33,082 nucleotides of DNA from Rubrivivax sp. Its GTDB lineage: Bacteria > Pseudomonadota > Gammaproteobacteria > Burkholderiales > Burkholderiaceae_C. The DNA is taken from contig JAJTDM010000090.1 in assembly GCA_021300575.1 (NCBI GenBank), positions 1 through 33,082 on the forward strand, in the 5' to 3' direction. A program made the position numbers and the translations under genes. Below the pieces are notes generated by a model. That model was not told the DNA's origin and made no database searches. It was given only the letters and a program-made list of their open reading frames with translations. Of this stretch, positions 8,692 to 18,077 are shown in pieces (position 1 is the stretch's first letter; each line of letters starts with the position of its first letter).

Positions 8692-10152
8692 TCACTCGGC
8701 TCGCGGCGGCACGAGGATGTCCCGGTTGCCATTGGTGGCCATGGAGGACACCACGCCCGACTGCTCCATCTGCTCCAGCAGGCGCGCCGCACGGTTGTAG
8801 CCGATGCGCAGGTGGCGCTGCACCAGCGAAATGGAGGCCCGCCGGTGCTGCAGCACCACCGCCACGGCCTGGTCGTACATGGGGTCGTTCTCACCACCCG
8901 CAACGCCCTCGCCGGCTGCGGCACCGTCGCCACCCTCGCCGTCCAGTGTGCCGCCCTCCAGGATGCCCTCGATGTAGTTCGGCTCGCCCTGGGTCTTCAG
9001 GTACTGCACCACCCGGTGCACCTCCTCGTCGCTGACGAAGGCGCCGTGCACACGCACCGGCAGGCCCGTGCCCGGCGCCAGGTACAGCATGTCGCCCTGC
9101 CCCAGCAGGGCCTCGGCGCCCTGCTGGTCCAGGATGGTGCGGCTGTCGATCTTGCTGTTCACCTGGAAACTCAGCCGCGTGGGGATGTTGGCCTTGATCA
9201 GGCCGGTGATCACATCCACGCTGGGGCGCTGCGTGGCCAGCACCAGATGGATACCGGCTGCGCGCGCCTTCTGCGCAAGGCGGGCGATCAACTCCTCGAT
9301 CTTCTTGCCCACCACCATCATCAGATCGGCCAGTTCGTCGATCACCACCACGATGAACGGCATGCGCTCCAGCGGCTCGGGCTCCTCGGGCGTGAGGCTG
9401 AAGGGGTTCGCAATCTTCTGGCCCGCCTGCGCCGCCTCGTCGATCTTGCGATTGAAACCCGACAACTGGCGCACGCCCATGCGGCTCATGAGCTTGTAGC
9501 GCCGCTCCATCTCGCCCACGCACCAGTTCAGCGCATTGCCGGCCTGCTTCATGTCGGTGACCACCGGGCACAGCAGGTGCGGAATGCCCTCGTAGACGCT
9601 CATCTCCAGCATCTTGGGGTCGATGAGAATCAGCCGCACATCGCGGGCCTCGGCCTTGTAGAGCAGGCTCAGGATCATGGCGTTGATGCCCACGCTCTTG
9701 CCCGAGCCAGTGGTGCCGGCCACCAGGCAGTGCGGCATGCGCGCCAGATCGGCCACCACGGGCGCCCCCACGATGTCCTTGCCCAGGCCCATGGTCAGCA
9801 GCGAAGCCGCCTCGTGGTAGACCTGCGACCCCAGGATTTCGGCCAAGCGGATGGACTGCCGGCGCGCGTTGGGCAACTCCAGCGCCATGGTGGACTTGCC
9901 CGGAATCGTCTCCACCACCCGCACCCGCACCAGGCTGAGGGAACGCGCCAGATCGGTGGCGAGGTTGACCACCTGCGAGCCCTTGACGCCCGTGTCCGGC
10001 TCGATCTCGTAGCGTGTGATGACCGGGCCGGGCGTTGCGGCCACCACGCGCACCACCACGCCGAAGTCGCCCAGCTTCTTCTCGATCAACCGGGAGGTCA
10101 TCTCCAGCGAATCGGCCGTCACGGACTCCTGCCGTGAGGGCGCACCGTCCAT
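8692..10152 (-). CDS. ftsK: FtsK motor and gamma domains (C-terminal fragment)
   Basis: This 486-codon open segment encodes the whole translocase motor. It runs from [20 protein letters not shown] through [20 protein letters not shown], Walker A GTTGSGKS, Walker [37 protein letters not shown] and [14 protein letters not shown]. It ends with a winged-helix gamma domain ([30 protein letters not shown]), which in relatives reads KOPS sites and contacts XerD. An ATG at 10152 happens to open this frame, but it is created by the 4-bp duplication, so it is unlikely to be a natural start. The segment ends 10 bp before lolA. Confidence 0.85.
   Translation of the reverse strand: MDGAPSRQESVTADSLEMTSRLIEKKLGDFGVVVRVVAATPGPVITRYEIEPDTGVKGSQVVNLATDLARSLSLVRVRVVETIPGKSTMALELPNARRQSIRLAEILGSQVYHEAASLLTMGLGKDIVGAPVVADLARMPHCLVAGTTGSGKSVGINAMILSLLYKAEARDVRLILIDPKMLEMSVYEGIPHLLCPVVTDMKQAGNALNWCVGEMERRYKLMSRMGVRQLSGFNRKIDEAAQAGQKIANPFSLTPEEPEPLERMPFIVVVIDELADLMMVVGKKIEELIARLAQKARAAGIHLVLATQRPSVDVITGLIKANIPTRLSFQVNSKIDSRTILDQQGAEALLGQGDMLYLAPGTGLPVRVHGAFVSDEEVHRVVQYLKTQGEPNYIEGILEGGTLDGEGGDGAAAGEGVAGGENDPMYDQAVAVVLQHRRASISLVQRHLRIGYNRAARLLEQMEQSGVVSSMATNGNRDILVPPRAE
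10037..10150. repeat. 114-bp direct repeat, copy A (native ftsK motor entry)
   Basis: This copy lies in the natural place in ftsK and encodes [20 protein letters not shown] and the following [11 protein letters not shown]. It is identical at every base to 10725-10838. The bases flanking the two copies differ, which fixes the ends exactly. Confidence 0.95.
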
Positions 10153-10724
10153 CCACCTGCGGCAGCCGTGTATCGGTCAACTCCACGAACAGCGGCTGCT
10201 GCCGCTCCTTGGCCACCCGCTCGGACTTGGGCACGTCCACCAGCACCGGCTCGATGACCAGGGGCACGGGCGTCGGCACCATCAACTGGTCCTGCACCTG
10301 AAGTTCGCGCTCGCGCCGCGCCTGCTCGCCGATGCGGGCGTCCTCCTCCAGTTCACGCCGCTCCTGTCTGCGGCTGCGCAGTCCGTCCAGGCGGTCACCG
10401 AGTTGATCGGCCAGGTCTACCCAGGAAAAGCGCAGCGCCATGGAGGCACCTGCCACCAGCAACGCGATCCAGAACACGCCCGAACCGGCAAATCCCAACC
10501 ACCGCATGGAAAGCGCGCCCAGCAGATGGCCCAGCACCCCTCCGGCGGGACCCGGCAGGTGCGGTTCCAACCGGTACAGGCGCGTCCACTCCAGGGCGCA
10601 GCTGGCAGCGATCAGCATCACCAGCCCAGCCCAGAACAGTGCGCGATGCCAGGGCTCGACGGCAGACCGGTCTTGGCTTGCCGGCGGCCACAGGCTGCGC
10701 GCCATGGCGGCCCACCAGCCCCGG
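10151..10724 (-). pseudogene. ftsK: FtsK membrane and linker segment (fragment)
   Basis: About 191 codons are in a frame that does not continue into the motor. They encode ARGWWAAMARSLWPPASQD, hydrophobic helices around ALFWAGLVMLIAASCALEW and GVFWIALLVAGASMALRFSW, and a charged linker SRRQERRELEEDARIGEQAR. It then passes PVPLVIEPVLVDVPKSERVAKERQQPLF and ends at LPQVD. These match helices 3-4 and the linker of burkholderial FtsK. Read from the copied repeat, the frame runs on past the 4-bp duplication as an out-of-frame tail. Confidence 0.75.
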
Positions 10725-10838
10725 GCGGCCACCACGCGCACCACCACGCCGAAGTCGCCCAGCTTCTTCTCGATCAACCGGGAGGTCATCTCCAGCGAAT
10801 CGGCCGTCACGGACTCCTGCCGTGAGGGCGCACCGTCC
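10725..10838. repeat. 114-bp direct repeat, copy B (misplaced inside ftsK)
   Basis: This is an exact second copy of 10037-10150, in the same orientation and 688 bp away. It sits where the coding region for FtsK helices 1-2 should be. The frame from the true start hits a TGA inside this copy, so a product from 10950 would stop after about 47 residues. Confidence 0.95.
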
Positions 10839-10950
10839 GACGCAGCCTTGCCAGACGATACGAAGAGGCCGAAGGCTCGACGCTCACGCCCAGACCTGAG
10901 CCTTCAAACGCCTGGCCGTCGGCTCGCAGAGATCCCAGCGGAAAGGTCAT
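10839..10950 (-). pseudogene. ftsK: FtsK N-terminal leader fragment
   Basis: The ATG at 10950 begins MTFPLGSLRADGQAFEGSGL and continues to YRLARLRR, where the sequence switches into repeat copy B. It resembles the soluble start of burkholderial FtsK just before the first helix. The assignment is by position and general character, since 37 residues carry no strong motif. Confidence 0.5.
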
Positions 10951-11000
10951 GCCCTCATTGTGGCCCAGGCCCCCAGCAGGCAGCCGGCGTGGGCGCTCAG

Positions 11001-11157
11001 AGCTTGTGAAGTATTCCGGCGCGACCGAGCGGGCGCTCCAAAGGGTGCCGATCAAGGCGCAAAGCACAGCCGTAGCTCGCGCTACGGCGAGCATTTGCAA
11101 CGCCGAGCGGCGCCTTTTGGGGCGAACGAGCGGGTGTGCGGGGATATTTCACAAGCT
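11001..11157. mobile_element. 157-bp MITE-like palindromic element
   Basis: The ends are a perfect 10-bp inverted repeat, AGCTTGTGAA (11001-11010) and TTCACAAGCT (11148-11157). Each end is flanked by CTCAG (10996-11000 and 11158-11162), which fits a 5-bp target duplication. The interior is a long imperfect palindrome centred on an 8-bp stem GCCGTAGC/GCTACGGC with loop TCGC (11069-11088). It has no coding capacity for a transposase. It lies between the Crp/Fnr-type regulator and ftsK, both on the minus strand. The family name is unknown; copies elsewhere in the genome would settle it. Confidence 0.6.
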
Positions 11158-11176
11158 CTCAGCCCTGCTTGGGGTA

Positions 11177-12978
<1,802 letters not shown>

Positions 12979-12997
12979 ACTCCGCCACCTCGGCTGA

Positions 12998-13026
12998 TTC
13001 AGCGCCTCCGCTTTTTGGCCTACAAT
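12998..13026 (+). promoter_or_regulatory. probable promoter of rpmB-rpmG
   Basis: A good -10 box TACAAT lies at 13021-13026, with a poor -35 candidate TTCAGC at 12998-13003 and a 17-bp spacer. Transcription would begin near 13033, leaving an untranslated leader of about 150 bases before rpmB. Confidence 0.5.
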
Positions 13027-13032
13027 CGCAGG

Positions 13033-13184
13033 CTTTGCCAATGCTGCACTCGAGCCACGCAGGTTCCGGTGAAGACAAGCAATTTTCAGCGTCAGGCCTG
13101 AAAGGCCTGCCAAGCGTCAACTCCGGGCGATGATGCCCGGTCAACCCAGAGGGGGCCCGAGCCCCCTCGCAGCGGAGCAGCCTC
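13033..13184 (+). promoter_or_regulatory. structured 5' leader of rpmB with three hairpins
   Basis: Three perfect stems stand in a row: CAGGCCT/AGGCCTG with a GAA loop (13093-13109), CCGGGC/GCCCGG with loop GATGAT (13123-13140), and GAGGGGGC/GCCCCCTC with loop CCGA (13149-13168). The last ends 16 bases before the rpmB ATG and 5 bases before its GGAG ribosome site (13174-13177). The leader may allow control by a ribosomal protein, but no named leader family is recognised. Confidence 0.45.
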
Positions 13185-13418
13185 ATGGCACGCGTCTGTC
13201 AAGTCACGGGCAAGCGCCCGATGGTCGGGAACAATGTGTCCCACGCCAACAACAAGACCAAGCGCCGGTTCCTTCCGAACCTGCAGTACCGTCGTTTCTG
13301 GGTCGAGAGCGAAAATCGTTGGGTGCGCCTGCGCATCTCCAACGCAGCGCTTCGACTGATCGACAAGGTGGGCATTGATCAGGTCGTCGCCGACCTGCGT
13401 GCCAAGGGTGAAATCTAA
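13185..13418 (+). CDS. rpmB: 50S ribosomal protein L28
   Basis: This is a 77-residue basic protein of the large ribosomal subunit. [20 protein letters not shown] and [20 protein letters not shown] are diagnostic. The only cysteine is C5, so this is the zinc-free form. The ATG follows GGAG with a 7-base gap. It is co-directional with rpmG, 26 bp downstream, the usual pairing. The structured leader upstream may set its expression. Confidence 0.98.
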   Translation: MARVCQVTGKRPMVGNNVSHANNKTKRRFLPNLQYRRFWVESENRWVRLRISNAALRLIDKVGIDQVVADLRAKGEI

Positions 13419-13444
13419 GGCGGCCTGCCCGCACGGAGACTGAC

Positions 13445-13612
13445 ATGGCCAAAGGTGGACGCGAAAAGATCAAGCTGGAGTCGACGGCCGGTACCGGCCA
13501 CTTCTACACGACCAACAAGAACAAGAAGACGACGCCGGAAAAGCTCGAATTCCTGAAGTTCGATCCCAAGGCGCGCAAGCACGTCCTGTACAAGGAAACC
13601 AAGCTGAAGTAA
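13445..13612 (+). CDS. rpmG: 50S ribosomal protein L33
   Basis: This small gene of 55 codons plus stop encodes [20 protein letters not shown], then [20 protein letters not shown] and a basic end [13 protein letters not shown]. There are no cysteines, so it is the zinc-independent type common in proteobacteria. GGAG stands six bases before the ATG. It is the second gene of the rpmB-rpmG operon and ends about 66 bp before a strong terminator. Confidence 0.97.
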   Translation: MAKGGREKIKLESTAGTGHFYTTNKNKKTTPEKLEFLKFDPKARKHVLYKETKLK

Positions 13613-13678
13613 GCACTTCCCCGGGCGCCCAGGGCGTCCGGATGAGTTCTTATCCTCCCGAGTGAGGAGGTACCCATG

Positions 13679-13704
13679 AAAAAACCCGCCGCTGGCGGGT
13701 TTTT
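13679..13704. terminator. bidirectional Rho-independent terminator
   Basis: ACCCGCC (13684-13690) and GGCGGGT (13694-13700) form a stem with loop GCT. An A run precedes it and a T run follows, so it can end transcription both from rpmG on the plus strand and from the desaturase gene on the minus strand. A second small stem CCTCC/GGAGG (13654-13670) stands just before it. Confidence 0.88.
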
Positions 13705-13766
13705 CGCTTCAATGCCTACCTCATCAAGCCCCGCGGACCCAGGCCCGCAGGTCGGACGGGAAGAGT

Positions 13767-14990
13767 TCAGGCTTGTGCAGCGCGCAGGTTGCGCGCGAAA
13801 TCCTGCAGCGAGGCAATGCCGCTGTCCTCGGCACGCTTGCACCAGGCTTGAAGATCGACCACCAACTGTTCGGCAGACACGTTGGTACGCGTCCAGAGCT
13901 GCCGCAGTTCTTCACGCATGGTCATGAACTTGGCCAGCGACGGGCTCTGACCCACTGCCCTCTCAAGTTCAGGCTTGATCTTCTGGGGAATCTTGTCCGC
14001 ATCGCGGTGCAGCCACTGGCGCGCCAGACGCATCTGCGCCAACCGGGCCGAACCCTGTCCCCCCTGGGCCTTCAAGCGCTCCAGCTCCGAACCAACGGCC
14101 TGGCGCACCGCCTTGGCATACCGGGCCATGACCTCGTACCGGTTCGCGATCAAGGCCTCCAGCGTCTTGTTGTCCGCGACCGGCTTGATGGCTCCCAGGC
14201 GCAACTGGGGCGGAGTCTTGCGCACGGTGGCCAGCCCGACGGTCTCCATGATCCGGATGTAGAGCCAACCGATGTCAAACTCGTACGGCTTGACCGACAG
14301 CTTGGCAGAGGTGGGGTAGGTGTGGTGGTTGTTGTGCAACTCCTCGCCCCCAATGATGATGCCCCAGGGCGAGATGTTGGTCGACGCGTCCACCGCCTCG
14401 AAGTTGCGATAACCCCAGTAGTGGCCGATGCCGTTGATGATGCCTGCGGCGGTGATCGGTATCCAGATCATCTGAACGGCCCAGATCGTCACCCCAGCGG
14501 CGCCAAACAAGGCCACGTTCACGATCATCATCAAGGCCACGCCTTGCCATGAATATGGGGTGTAGAGACGGCGCTCAATCCAGTCGTCCGGCGTGTTGTG
14601 TCCGTACTTGGCCAGCGTTTCCTGGTTCTTGGCCTCGGCTCGATAGAGCTCGGAGCCCTTCCAGAACACTGTGTCGATGCCACGGGTGACGGGGCTGTGA
14701 GGATCCTCCTCCGTCTCGCACTTCGCGTGGTGCTTGCGGTGGATGGCCACCCACTCCTTCGTCACCATGCCCGTGGTCAGCCACAGCCACAAGCGGAAGA
14801 AGTGCGACATGATGGGATGCAACTCCAGCGCCCGGTGGGCCTGGGACCGGTGCAGGAAGATCGTCACCCCGGCGATGGTGATGTGGGTCATCACCAATGC
14901 AGCCAGCACCATCTGCCACCAGCTTGCCCCGAGCAGCCCGTGGGCCAGCAGGTTCACGACGGTGTCGTGTATCGACCAGAAAATTTCCAT
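13767..14990 (-). CDS. acyl-CoA / fatty acid delta-9-type desaturase
   Basis: This is a 407-residue membrane-bound di-iron desaturase that introduces a double bond into fatty acyl chains. The three histidine boxes are present: HRSQAH (47-52), HRKHH (84-88) and HNNHH (219-223), with H190 in GIGHYWGYRNFE as a further likely ligand. Hydrophobic pairs surround the boxes. After about residue 270 the protein is a soluble, charged extension ending in RNLRAAQA, usual for this proteobacterial subfamily. A TACAAT box on the minus strand (15028-15033) could be its -10 element, with only a weak -35. Acyl-CoA versus phospholipid-linked substrate cannot be decided from sequence. Confidence 0.9.
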   Translation of the reverse strand: MEIFWSIHDTVVNLLAHGLLGASWWQMVLAALVMTHITIAGVTIFLHRSQAHRALELHPIMSHFFRLWLWLTTGMVTKEWVAIHRKHHAKCETEEDPHSPVTRGIDTVFWKGSELYRAEAKNQETLAKYGHNTPDDWIERRLYTPYSWQGVALMMIVNVALFGAAGVTIWAVQMIWIPITAAGIINGIGHYWGYRNFEAVDASTNISPWGIIIGGEELHNNHHTYPTSAKLSVKPYEFDIGWLYIRIMETVGLATVRKTPPQLRLGAIKPVADNKTLEALIANRYEVMARYAKAVRQAVGSELERLKAQGGQGSARLAQMRLARQWLHRDADKIPQKIKPELERAVGQSPSLAKFMTMREELRQLWTRTNVSAEQLVVDLQAWCKRAEDSGIASLQDFARNLRAAQA

Positions 14991-15170
14991 CCTTCACCCT
15001 CTGTGCCGTGACTCGGCCAATCCGAACATTGTAGGAGCCGACCATCCGCTTGTGGCGCTTGACCCTGCCCGCAGTCGTGGCCGGCTGACGTTCACCGGGC
15101 AGGAAGAAGAGTGAGCTTGACGGCAGTCAAACCGCCGCCCGTCCCGACCGCCCCGACCACACCTGACGCC

Positions 15171-16433
15171 TCAGCGCTTTCGCCACACCGCCGCGAAGAA
15201 TCCATCGGTCTGGTGCAGATGCGGCCAGGTCCTGAAGAAACCTTCGGACACCAGGCCCTCGCCACCCTGCACACGCGCCTCGGCCAGCACCTCGCCGGCG
15301 GGCACAGGCTCGAAAGACCCGGCGTGCGCTGCCGAAAAGGCCTGGGCGATGTCCTCGTTCTCGCTGCGCAAGAGGCTGCAGGTGCCGTAGACCAGCCGCC
15401 CGCCCGGCCGCAGCAGGCGCGCCGCCGAGGCCAGGATGCGGGCCTGCAAGGCGCACAGTTCCTGCACGGAGACGGGCGACTGCCGCCACTTCAGGTCAGG
15501 ATTGCGCCGCAGCGTGCCCAGGCCCGAACATGGGGCGTCCACCAGCACGCGGTCGATCTTGCCCTCCAGCCGACGAATCCGATCGTCGCGCTCGTGCGCG
15601 ATGCGCACGGGATGCACGTTGGACAGCCCGCTGCGGGCCAGACGCGGCTTCAGGGCGGCCAGCCGGTGGTCCGAGGTATCGAAGGCGTACAGGCGGCCCG
15701 TACTGCGCATCATGGCCCCCAGCGCCAGAGCCTTGCCACCTGCACCGGCGCAGAAATCCACCACCATCTCCCCGCGGCCTGCACCCGTGAGCAGCGCCAG
15801 CAGCTGACTGCCCTCGTCCTGCACCTCCACCTCGCCCTGCAGGAAAGCAGGCACGCGGTTCAGGGCGGGCTTGCCCTGGACGCGCAATCCCCAGGATGAA
15901 TACGGCGTGGGTTCGGCCACCACACCGTCGCGAGCCAGGGATTGCATGGCGTCGTCACGCCTGGTCTTCAGGGTGTTCACCCGAAGATCCAGCGGCGCCA
16001 CGCCATCCAGGGCGCCCACAAGCGCCCAGAATCCTTCATTGCCCAGCGCCTGCCGCAAGGGCGTGGCCACCCAGTCCGGCAGGTTGTGCCGAAGCTTGTC
16101 AGCCAAGGTCGCGGGGTCGATGTGCTGCACCTGCTCCAGCCAGGTGTTTTCCTCGGGCGTGCCCCCCCGACGCAGGAAGTCCCGATCACCCTGCCAGGCC
16201 AGTTGCGCCAGGCGACGCTCCAGCGGCCCGGTGCCACTCTGGGCCAAGTGCTGAAGCTGAAGACGACGGCGCAAGACCGCATAGGCCGTTTCGGCCAGGG
16301 TGTGTCGCTCACGCGGCCCCAAGGCGCGGTGCGCCTTGAAGAACGCCGACACCACTCTGTCGGCGGGCTGGTCCAGGCGCAGCACAGCCTGCAACAGGGA
16401 GGAGGTCAGATCGAGAAGTGCGCCAGGATGCAT
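15171..16433 (-). CDS. rsmB: 16S rRNA m5C methyltransferase, RsmB/NOP family
   Basis: This 420-residue SAM-dependent RNA cytosine-C5 methyltransferase has an N-terminal NusB-like helical domain and a C-terminal Rossmann methyltransferase. It shows the SAM motif VVDFCAGAGGKALALGA (224-240), catalytic motif DAPCSGLGTLRRNPD with C302, and YGTCSLL with C352, the two cysteines used for catalysis and product release. This supports the RsmB-like call (C967 of 16S rRNA in E. coli). Neighbouring NOP paralogues are hard to separate by eye. No fmt or def genes are adjacent, unlike in E. coli. Confidence 0.87.
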   Translation of the reverse strand: MHPGALLDLTSSLLQAVLRLDQPADRVVSAFFKAHRALGPRERHTLAETAYAVLRRRLQLQHLAQSGTGPLERRLAQLAWQGDRDFLRRGGTPEENTWLEQVQHIDPATLADKLRHNLPDWVATPLRQALGNEGFWALVGALDGVAPLDLRVNTLKTRRDDAMQSLARDGVVAEPTPYSSWGLRVQGKPALNRVPAFLQGEVEVQDEGSQLLALLTGAGRGEMVVDFCAGAGGKALALGAMMRSTGRLYAFDTSDHRLAALKPRLARSGLSNVHPVRIAHERDDRIRRLEGKIDRVLVDAPCSGLGTLRRNPDLKWRQSPVSVQELCALQARILASAARLLRPGGRLVYGTCSLLRSENEDIAQAFSAAHAGSFEPVPAGEVLAEARVQGGEGLVSEGFFRTWPHLHQTDGFFAAVWRKR

Positions 16434-16525
16434 CTCGAGATTATCCCGGTCAGACCTCTCCCGAGATGCCGAACCTGTTCAGGTCGGCTGGCGATCGCGC
16501 CGCACACGGCGCAGAATGACGCTTC

Positions 16526-17263
16526 ATGAACCACCGTCCCCACATCCTGATCGTCTGCGACACCGCGGACGACCAGAGCGTGCTGCAGGATGTCCTGGCC
16601 GATCTGGCCGAAGTTTCCTTTGTCAACTCTGGGGAGCAGGGGATACGGAATGCGCAGGCTTGGCAGCCGGAATTGATGGTGCTGGGTGCCGCCTTGGCTG
16701 ACATGGCTGGAGCGCGGGCGCTCGGCGCCTTGAAGAAAGACCCACGGACCGCGAGCATTCCGGTGCTGTTGATGGCCGAGCGGGGCGATGCCGACGCCGA
16801 GTCTCGCCTCCTGCTTCAAGGTGCGGCAGATGTGCTCCACACGCCGCTGCGCGCCGAAGCCGTCCGGTCGAAAGTCCAACTGCATCTGAACCTCAGGCGA
16901 CACGTACGCCGGCTGCACGCCGCCGAGCAGATCGAGCAGCACGCGCAAAGGTCAGCAGAGTTGCTGGACGATCTGTTGGCGACAGCGCAACTGGCTGCGA
17001 GGCATGTGGCCGCCGGCCATTCGGCGGAACAGCACTTCGCCCGACTGCTGGCAACGGGGCAGCAAATGAAGCGAACTCTGGCCCCGGGCCGGGAAGTCGG
17101 TGCGGCGCCCATGCAGCAGGCCCCTGCCGCGGCCCCTGCAGCCGCGGCGCCCCCGGCATCCGCCCGGCCCGAAACGCCGCCCCCGGCAGCCCCAATCGCT
17201 GGCGCACCCGGTGAGGATCACCTCTGGCTTCCCCTGGACCCGCAGGACCCGGCCGCCAGGTAA
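16526..17263 (+). CDS. degenerate response-regulator receiver protein with Ala/Pro-rich tail
   Basis: The 245-residue product starts with a receiver-like fold, MNHRPHILIVCDTADDQSVL to about residue 122. The phosphate-accepting Asp expected in MVLGAALADMAG is Gly54. The conserved Thr/Ser after strand 4 is Ala84 (LLMAERGD), and the Lys after strand 5 is Thr in LHTPLRAE. The domain therefore cannot be phosphorylated in the normal way. A helical stretch (about 123-190) follows, then a tail rich in Ala and Pro that ends DHLWLPLDPQDPAAR. No output domain is recognised. It diverges from rsmB and converges on purN. A protein-protein scaffold or decoy role is a guess. Confidence 0.7.
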   Translation: MNHRPHILIVCDTADDQSVLQDVLADLAEVSFVNSGEQGIRNAQAWQPELMVLGAALADMAGARALGALKKDPRTASIPVLLMAERGDADAESRLLLQGAADVLHTPLRAEAVRSKVQLHLNLRRHVRRLHAAEQIEQHAQRSAELLDDLLATAQLAARHVAAGHSAEQHFARLLATGQQMKRTLAPGREVGAAPMQQAPAAAPAAAAPPASARPETPPPAAPIAGAPGEDHLWLPLDPQDPAAR

Positions 17264-17325
17264 AGCCGAGGTCAGAGCACAGCCAGGGCTGCCAGAGCAA
17301 GCCAGGCTGCAGCCGGGACGATCGA

Positions 17326-17985
17326 TCAGCCAGTCGCCAGGACAGACCCTGAGGGCTGCGCCAACAGGAACTGCGGCTGGCCTTCCAACTGCCGGACCAC
17401 ACCAGCTTGCAGGCACAGCGAGCCCTCGACGAACCAGCGCACGGCGCGGGGGTAGATCAGATGCTCCGCCACCAATACGCGGGCTGCCAGGCTGCGTTCG
17501 TCGTCCTTCGGCAGCACCGGGACCACCGCCTGCATCACCACCGGCCCGTGGTCCAGTTCGCTTGTCACGAAATGCACGGTGGCGCCGGCCACCTTGCAAC
17601 CTGCCTCCAGCGCGCGGCGGTGGGTATGCAGGCCCGGAAAGGCCGGCAGCAACGAGGGGTGGATGTTCAGCAGCCGGCCCTCGTAATGGCGCACGAAGGC
17701 ATCGCCCAACACGCGCATGAACCCGGCCAGGACCACCAGGTGCGGCTGGTGCTGATCGATGGCATCGGCCAAGGCCTGGTCAAAAGCGGGCCGGTCAGCA
17801 TGGGCCTGGTGATCCACCACCGCCACGGAGATGCCGTGGGCTTGCGCGAAGGCCAGGCCGGCTGCCTGCGGGCGGTTGCTGATGACGGCGACCACGCGCG
17901 CCGGCCAGGCCTCGTGGGCTGAGGCCTGCACGATGGCCTCCATGTTGGAGCCACGACCGGAGATCAGGATGACGATGCGCTTCAT
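17326..17985 (-). CDS. purN: phosphoribosylglycinamide formyltransferase PurN
   Basis: This 219-residue cytoplasmic enzyme transfers a formyl group from 10-formyl-tetrahydrofolate to GAR, the third step of purine synthesis. MKRIVILISGRGSNMEAIVQ gives the phosphate loop. LLNIHPSLLPAFPGLHTH holds the catalytic His and neighbours, and VHFVTSELDHGPVVMQ supplies the folate site Asp. The ATG at 17985 fits the family start; the frame is open further upstream without similarity. The C-terminus is a little longer than in E. coli. It is divergent from trpS across 92 bp. Confidence 0.95.
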   Translation of the reverse strand: MKRIVILISGRGSNMEAIVQASAHEAWPARVVAVISNRPQAAGLAFAQAHGISVAVVDHQAHADRPAFDQALADAIDQHQPHLVVLAGFMRVLGDAFVRHYEGRLLNIHPSLLPAFPGLHTHRRALEAGCKVAGATVHFVTSELDHGPVVMQAVVPVLPKDDERSLAARVLVAEHLIYPRAVRWFVEGSLCLQAGVVRQLEGQPQFLLAQPSGSVLATG

Positions 17986-18077
17986 GGGCGAAATCAGTGT
18001 ACGGGCGGGCAAACAGGGGCAAGCCCGAGGCATGGCGTCTGAGAGAATCTCGGGATTCCCGTTTCCGGTCTGACCTC

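Larger units (their letters stand above)
8692..10950 (-). pseudogene. ftsK: ftsK, interrupted in three pieces (whole locus)
   Basis: FtsK is the septal DNA translocase that couples division with chromosome segregation. Three pieces in two frames are recognisable: a start at 10839-10950, a membrane and linker part at 10151-10724, and an intact motor at 8692-10150. Between the first two lies an exact 114-bp copy of the motor-entry region (10725-10838), where about 60-80 codons for membrane helices 1-2 would be expected. At 10151-10154 a tandem TGGA duplication (minus strand) shifts the frame between pieces two and three. Removing those four bases rejoins LPQV with [14 protein letters not shown] in frame, as in intact relatives. 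The trxB-side, lolA-side position is the usual one for this gene. Because its N-terminal domain is normally required for division, either the sequence is misassembled or another copy exists. Confidence 0.75.

Noticed and set aside
8891..10810. A 639-codon minus-strand frame beginning inside repeat copy B and running past the ftsK frameshift
   Set aside because: Only its middle is real FtsK sequence; the second half is an out-of-frame reading of the motor region, very rich in Gly, Arg and His.
13676..13927. A plus-strand frame with a strong GAGGAGG before its ATG
   Set aside because: Its first codons are the rpmG/desaturase terminator hairpin, and the rest is antisense to the desaturase gene; this is a common false call.
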